Origin: JBAYGJ01 sp041666685 | Lineage (GTDB): Bacteria; Patescibacteriota; Patescibacteriia; UBA10025; JAHIVO01 | Direction of reading: 5' to 3' | DNA length: 17,132 nucleotides | Assembly (NCBI GenBank): GCA_041666685.1 | Contig: JBAYGJ010000018.1 | Coordinates: 1-17,132 of the forward strand | Shown: piece after piece, positions 13,726 to 17,132 of the stretch | Layout of the letters: each line of letters starts with the position of its first letter | Position numbering within the stretch: position 1 is the stretch's first letter | Program-made: the position numbers and the translations under genes | Notes under the pieces: generated by a model | Seen by the model: only the letters and a program-made list of their open reading frames with translations | What the model was told of the DNA's origin: nothing | The model's database searches: none

Positions 13726-16383
13726 TTAGACAGGTTTTGATTTCTTGGTTAGATACCGGGCTCCCAGCAGAACAACCAAAACGGCGGCCACGGCGCTCAG
13801 TGCAATAACGATATACCGGCTCATGGAGGTGTCACCGGACGCAGACACGTTCACATCGCCCCTGAGGTAATCAGTCTCGGACACAGCGACAGCCTTCCTG
13901 ACGAAAAACGCTAATGGCGAACTTTTCTCCTGAATTTTTCCCGTCTGGTCATTGACAGTCACGTAGACTTCATGACGACCGTCAGCCAAATTTTTGTCCA
14001 GAGTATAGGTGAAATTTCCACTGGCGTCAGTTTTGGTAGTGACGACGACGGGAGTCGAATAGATGTAAATATAGATCGTGGAATTGGGCGGCCCGATGCC
14101 GCTGATAACCAAGTTGTTCTGCCCAATTATTGGTGAATAATTCGTAATTTCGTTTACGGCCAGCTTTTCGGGTGTTTCGATTCCGTTTTTCGTCGGCTCT
14201 TCAAATACCATCAGCTCCTGTTCACTGACGACAGCTTCTGATTGTGCCGGAAGCGCCGACGTGGGGTTCATGGCAAGCGGATCAGTTTTCAGAGAATTTG
14301 CTTCTGTACCGTCAGAAATGCCGTCACCGTCCGAATCGGGATTATTGGGGTCAGTCTGCAATTGGGCTTCGACTGAGTCAGGCAATCCGTCGCCGTCCGA
14401 ATCGACATTATCAGTCGCTGCCTGAGTTTGCGCATCAGTCGCAGCAGTATCCGTAGCTGGCGGTTCTGTCGGGTTCACTGTCTGCCGCACGGTAACCAGG
14501 ACGATCGGACTGGCATATACCAGTCCGGTACGGATTTTGACACGAGCTATGAGAGAATAATTTCCGTCGGTATACGAGGACGTCCGCCAGGTGCAATTGA
14601 ACGATTTCGGCTGAGTGAGGTCATTCCGCAGCCCGGTACACAACAATGTCTCATTAGCGGTCGAATCAGCTGGACGCAAAGAAAATTCAACCACTGACTG
14701 AGGATCATCGTAGTTGACACTTGCCAGCACGCGCTGTGAATCCCCGAAAACCGTCTGTCGTCCAACCGGCTCAATGATTGTGACGGACGGTCTGGCTAAT
14801 TGCACAGTGACTGTGGGAGACTGTAAACTACTGCTGTTGCCATCAGGTGAGATTGTCTGGGCATAGACCGTATGCGTGCCGGGATTGAGCGGGGTCTTGA
14901 GGAGGTAATAATAATTGCCGTCGGTACCGGCATTGACTGAACCGTCAACACGATTGCCGTCAACCGTGATCCGGACGCTGAAACCCGGCTGGGCTTTCCC
15001 CTTTACGGCGAACAATACATGCCTATGGATACTGTTTGGCGTAGGGTCAGTAATTGTTGGGGCCGGAATCGTAGATTGACCCGGCACTGTGCACGTCTGG
15101 CGGTTCGGCGCAGGGACTACGGGGACACAGGTCATGTTCGGCGTGCACGAACGCGTCTGAGTGCCATTCAGGCAGGCCGACCAGGTAGCAGAACAACTCC
15201 ACTGCACATCGGCCGCCATGGTGGTCGGGCAGGCAGTGGATGGAGTAGTGTTTGTGCACGTTTGAGAATCCGGTGCCGGGACTATCGGAGTGCACGAAGA
15301 GTTTGCGATACACGAACGTGTCTGAGTGCCATTCAGGCAGGCCGACCAGACGGTGGGGCAAATCCATTGCTCAGCCACTGGCATTGTTGTTGGACATAGA
15401 ATGCTTCCAGTGGCTGTACACTCCTGAGATTCAGATGGTTTCGTACTGGATGACGGACAGCCAGCTACTAACGTACAAATACGCGTGTTGTACCCATCAA
15501 TGCAGCTCGACCAAGTATCACAGACATACGGATCACCGAGACAACTATTTTGTATACTGATTTGTTTTAATGGGAGCGGAAATTTAATATTAGTAGTCTG
15601 GTACAATGGGGTGTAATGCAGAAAAATGCTGAACATGCCGTCATTAGAAATGTCGGCAGTATTATAATTGTTTACCGCCCAATTTGATATTCTAGTGGTA
15701 TCCGGACTGCCAGTCTGCCTGACCAGCGGTATCATGGTACCGGCTGCATAAGGATTTGTATATGGCACTACCTGCAGAGACGCACCAGCCAAATCACCGG
15801 TCGATTCAATCATAAAATTCTGAAAACCGGTTACGTCAAAGCTGGTGGGATAAATCATGGCAAATCGGTTCTCTAAGAGGAATTGCCCAAAAATCGGATT
15901 ATTGGCGGGGTCGCCATTTTCATCCCCGGTAGCTAACTTTAATGGAAGTTCACGACCATAAATATCTTTCGCATGAACCTGGAAATGAACCCAATAGCTT
16001 GTTGATTGGAACGGCAGACCAATCGTGTCACATGACGCTTTCCAATGATTGGTCTGGTAATTACTCCAACTTCCGCATAATACGTTTCCGATTGATGTAT
16101 AATGCACCATATCAGAATTTAATTGGTACGCTTCAATATATACCTGTCCAATCAATTCTTGATCAACCCCCAGAATCCCGGCCTGGATCTCAGTCTGTCC
16201 GGAAATATTTTGACCTGAAACAGGATTCGGCATTACCACCTGACAGCCACCCAGACAGAGAAGCGGTGGCGTTTGCGCCTGGATAATCGAACTATATTTA
16301 AAAAACGAAAAAACCCCGGCTGCCATAATCAGGCCAAGGATTACATATGATATTTTTGGATGTATTTTGATATTCCCCCGCAT
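13726..16383 (-). CDS. Large surface protein with thrombospondin type-1, Ig-like and calcium-loop modules
   Basis: The product has 885 residues. A hydrophobic segment at about 11-28 acts as signal or anchor. An N-terminal domain (about 40-280) with several cysteines is unrecognised. Three thrombospondin type-1-like modules follow at about 281-322, 338-376 and 394-431, each with WSxC and an R-x-C core. Two Ig-like beta domains lie near 440-528 and 532-632, then a Thr/Ala-rich linker. Two calcium-loop repeats of thrombospondin type-3 kind follow (DSDGDG at 661 and 683), then a third Ig-like domain near 750-830. A C-terminal membrane segment (857-876) ends in KKSKPV. No LPxTG sorting motif is seen. 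Adhesion or host-cell contact is likely but inferred. It lies downstream of a near-consensus promoter and is coupled to the histidine kinase. Confidence 0.88.
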   Translation of the reverse strand: MRGNIKIHPKISYVILGLIMAAGVFSFFKYSSIIQAQTPPLLCLGGCQVVMPNPVSGQNISGQTEIQAGILGVDQELIGQVYIEAYQLNSDMVHYTSIGNVLCGSWSNYQTNHWKASCDTIGLPFQSTSYWVHFQVHAKDIYGRELPLKLATGDENGDPANNPIFGQFLLENRFAMIYPTSFDVTGFQNFMIESTGDLAGASLQVVPYTNPYAAGTMIPLVRQTGSPDTTRISNWAVNNYNTADISNDGMFSIFLHYTPLYQTTNIKFPLPLKQISIQNSCLGDPYVCDTWSSCIDGYNTRICTLVAGCPSSSTKPSESQECTATGSILCPTTMPVAEQWICPTVWSACLNGTQTRSCIANSSCTPIVPAPDSQTCTNTTPSTACPTTMAADVQWSCSATWSACLNGTQTRSCTPNMTCVPVVPAPNRQTCTVPGQSTIPAPTITDPTPNSIHRHVLFAVKGKAQPGFSVRITVDGNRVDGSVNAGTDGNYYYLLKTPLNPGTHTVYAQTISPDGNSSSLQSPTVTVQLARPSVTIIEPVGRQTVFGDSQRVLASVNYDDPQSVVEFSLRPADSTANETLLCTGLRNDLTQPKSFNCTWRTSSYTDGNYSLIARVKIRTGLVYASPIVLVTVRQTVNPTEPPATDTAATDAQTQAATDNVDSDGDGLPDSVEAQLQTDPNNPDSDGDGISDGTEANSLKTDPLAMNPTSALPAQSEAVVSEQELMVFEEPTKNGIETPEKLAVNEITNYSPIIGQNNLVISGIGPPNSTIYIYIYSTPVVVTTKTDASGNFTYTLDKNLADGRHEVYVTVNDQTGKIQEKSSPLAFFVRKAVAVSETDYLRGDVNVSASGDTSMSRYIVIALSAVAAVLVVLLGARYLTKKSKPV
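15146..15184 (-). repeat. Direct repeat in the thrombospondin modules (copy 1)
   Basis: This 39-base stretch matches 15311-15349 with a single mismatch, at an offset of 165 bases (55 codons). It encodes the WSACLNGTQTRSC core of module 3, identical to that of module 2. Flanking sequence diverges at once, so only the core is conserved at DNA level. Confidence 0.85.
15311..15349 (-). repeat. Direct repeat in the thrombospondin modules (copy 2)
   Basis: This is the partner of 15146-15184, with one base different (T for C at the ninth position on the plus strand). It encodes the core of module 2. Module 1 is clearly diverged (WSSCIDGYNTRIC), which suggests that modules 2 and 3 duplicated recently or exchange sequence. 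Confidence 0.85.
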
Positions 16384-16398
16384 CTGGCTGTATTGAAT

Positions 16399-16455
16399 TT
16401 AGAATACAAACCGTTCTGTTTTTATCATACCAAAAAAACAGCAAAAAGTCAACAT
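16399..16455 (-). CDS. Possible 18-codon leader ORF with strong Shine-Dalgarno
   Basis: On the minus strand, GGGAGGAG at 16468-16461 is followed after five bases by ATG at 16455 and an 18-codon frame, MLTFCCFFGMIKTERFVF, ending TAA at 16399. The Shine-Dalgarno overlaps the stop codon of the EamA gene and is the best in the window, where nearly all other starts have none. The ORF ends 15 bases before the surface protein ATG. Its codons also contain the -35 and -10 of the surface gene promoter, so it can be translated only from read-through RNA. It may be a leader peptide, a coupling device or chance; expression is unproven. Confidence 0.3.
   Translation of the reverse strand: MLTFCCFFGMIKTERFVF
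16424..16452 (-). promoter_or_regulatory. Near-consensus promoter of the surface protein-kinase-queH unit
   Basis: The minus strand has TTGACT at 16452-16447, a spacer of exactly 17 bases, and TATGAT at 16429-16424, preceded by TGG so that it is also an extended -10. Transcription would start near 16417, leaving a leader of about 34 bases before the ATG at 16383. This is the best complete -35/-10 pair seen in the window. Confidence 0.7.
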
Positions 16456-16467
16456 CGAAACTCCTCC

Positions 16468-16893
16468 CTATTTCAATACTATAAAAATCGCGCCAGTGGT
16501 GATCAATAAGGCTCCGATGCCAGTTTTCCAGGTCAGGTGTTCACCTAGAAATATCAAAGCCAAAATAAGGACGAAAACAACACTCAGCCTGTCCAATGCC
16601 GCAACGGCCGGCGCCGGCCCATTTTTTAATGCGAAAAAATAAAACAGCCAAGAAAGGGCTCCGGCAACACCAGCCAGAACGATGAATAACAATGCCCTGG
16701 GGTGGATGGTACTGAGCAATTTTGCTTTCCCGAAAACAAGCGATGTCATCACCAAAAAAACAGCCATGACAACTGACCGTACGGTAGTGGCGAGTGTCGT
16801 GTCCAGATTTGAGATGCCTACTTTACCAAAAATTGCTACCAGAGCGGCAAAGACTGCCGATAAAATTGCGAATAGAATCCAAATGCCCGGCAT
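16468..16893 (-). CDS. Half-size EamA-family transporter
   Basis: From the ATG at 16893 this is a 141-residue membrane protein with about five hydrophobic segments (near 4-23, 37-53, 68-87, 95-117 and 122-140). It makes up one EamA unit of the drug/metabolite transporter superfamily; most members have two. LDRLSVVFVLILALIFLGEHLTWKTG-type sequence near 100-125 is the characteristic end of the unit. Single-unit members are thought to pair as dimers; the substrate is unknown. The frame is open further upstream to a start at 16956, but those 21 residues are polar, Cys-rich and overlap the pilin gene, so 16893 is preferred. It begins 11 bases after the pilin stop. No terminator is recognised after it. 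Confidence 0.85.
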   Translation of the reverse strand: MPGIWILFAILSAVFAALVAIFGKVGISNLDTTLATTVRSVVMAVFLVMTSLVFGKAKLLSTIHPRALLFIVLAGVAGALSWLFYFFALKNGPAPAVAALDRLSVVFVLILALIFLGEHLTWKTGIGALLITTGAIFIVLK

Positions 16894-16904
16894 AGTGATA
16901 ATAG

Positions 16905-17132
16905 TTATTGGGTAACAGTCGTTGTTGTCTTGACGACAAAGGTAACAATGGCCCAAGCGATCAAGATGACGACTAACCCAATGACAGCCGCAATGATGGT
17001 TTTTTTTGCAAATGCCACCCTGTCCTCATTTCCGCCGGCGGTGAGCGCTCCGACCACGCCCCAAATGATCATGATGACAGCGATCAAGCCCAAGAAACCT
17101 AACACCCACTGAATGATTGTTATCACAGTTGA
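16905..17132 (-). CDS. VirB2/TrbC-like pilin-type small membrane protein (5' end cut by the window edge)
   Basis: Seventy-five residues are visible. The first hydrophobic segment (IIQWVLGFLGLIAVIMIIWGVVG) leads into a short polar loop with TAGGNEDRVAFAKK, then a second hydrophobic segment (IIAAVIGLVVILIAWAIVTFVV) and a Thr-rich tail. This two-helix hairpin with AGGNEE-type loop is the pattern of VirB2/TrbC-like proteins common in candidate-phyla genomes. The frame is open to the right edge and the family usually has a leading signal peptide, so the GTG at 17126 is probably an internal valine and the true start lies beyond the window. A role in pili or DNA transfer is possible but unproven here, since no VirB4-like or coupling gene is visible. 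Confidence 0.75.
   Translation of the reverse strand, partial: STVITIIQWVLGFLGLIAVIMIIWGVVGALTAGGNEDRVAFAKKTIIAAVIGLVVILIAWAIVTFVVKTTTTVTQ

Noticed and set aside
16894..16956. 21-residue upstream extension of the EamA protein
   Set aside because: It is polar and Cys-rich, overlaps the pilin gene end, and the first hydrophobic segment fits the ATG at 16893.
1..17132. CRISPR array, defence system, prophage or insertion sequence
   Set aside because: No spaced short repeats, transposase, integrase, nuclease or phage structural genes were found; the repeats seen are protein-module repeats.

Overview
This window looks like a chromosomal segment of a candidate-phyla-radiation (Patescibacteria) type bacterium. 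That is an inference from several hallmarks: a two-helix VirB2/TrbC-like pilin, a surface protein with thrombospondin type-1 modules and Dx[DN]xDG calcium loops, a membrane-anchored cupredoxin-like protein, a half-size EamA transporter, and a complete non-oxidative pentose phosphate set with no oxidative branch nearby. The genes are densely packed, 15 of 18 lie on the minus strand, and no gap between genes exceeds about 200 bases. No TGA stop is used and almost no start has a Shine-Dalgarno sequence. No rRNA, tRNA, CRISPR array, insertion sequence or phage gene was recognised.

Reading from the left, argG and the 5' part of argH (cut by the left edge) form a minus-strand pair for the last two steps of arginine synthesis. 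They diverge from a plus-strand trio: def (peptide deformylase), fmt (Met-tRNA formyltransferase) and an alpha/beta-hydrolase-like gene. def and fmt act at the two ends of the N-formyl-methionine cycle and overlap by 20 bases. The trio converges on a minus-strand membrane glycosyltransferase of family 2.

The centre (about 5.6-11.75 kb) is one probable minus-strand operon. Read in its own direction it is: CoA-binding-fold protein, rpiB, rpe-like epimerase, transaldolase, transketolase, Asp/Glu racemase, PfkB sugar kinase, cupredoxin-like membrane protein. It opens at a perfect extended -10 (TGTTATAAT) and closes at a hairpin terminator. Together these enzymes interconvert ribose-5-P with fructose-6-P and glyceraldehyde-3-P; the kinase may feed a phosphorylated sugar or nucleoside into the pool. 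Two members depart from family norms: the epimerase lacks one metal-binding His, and the cupredoxin lacks the usual copper ligands.

The right part (11.77-16.4 kb) is a second minus-strand unit: a large surface protein, a sensor histidine kinase starting directly after its stop codon (TAAATG), and queH for queuosine synthesis. A near-consensus promoter lies before the surface gene. The terminator after queH overlaps the promoter of the pentose phosphate operon. Further upstream are a half-size EamA transporter and a VirB2/TrbC-like pilin cut by the right edge. Between EamA and the surface gene is an 18-codon ORF with the best Shine-Dalgarno in the window.
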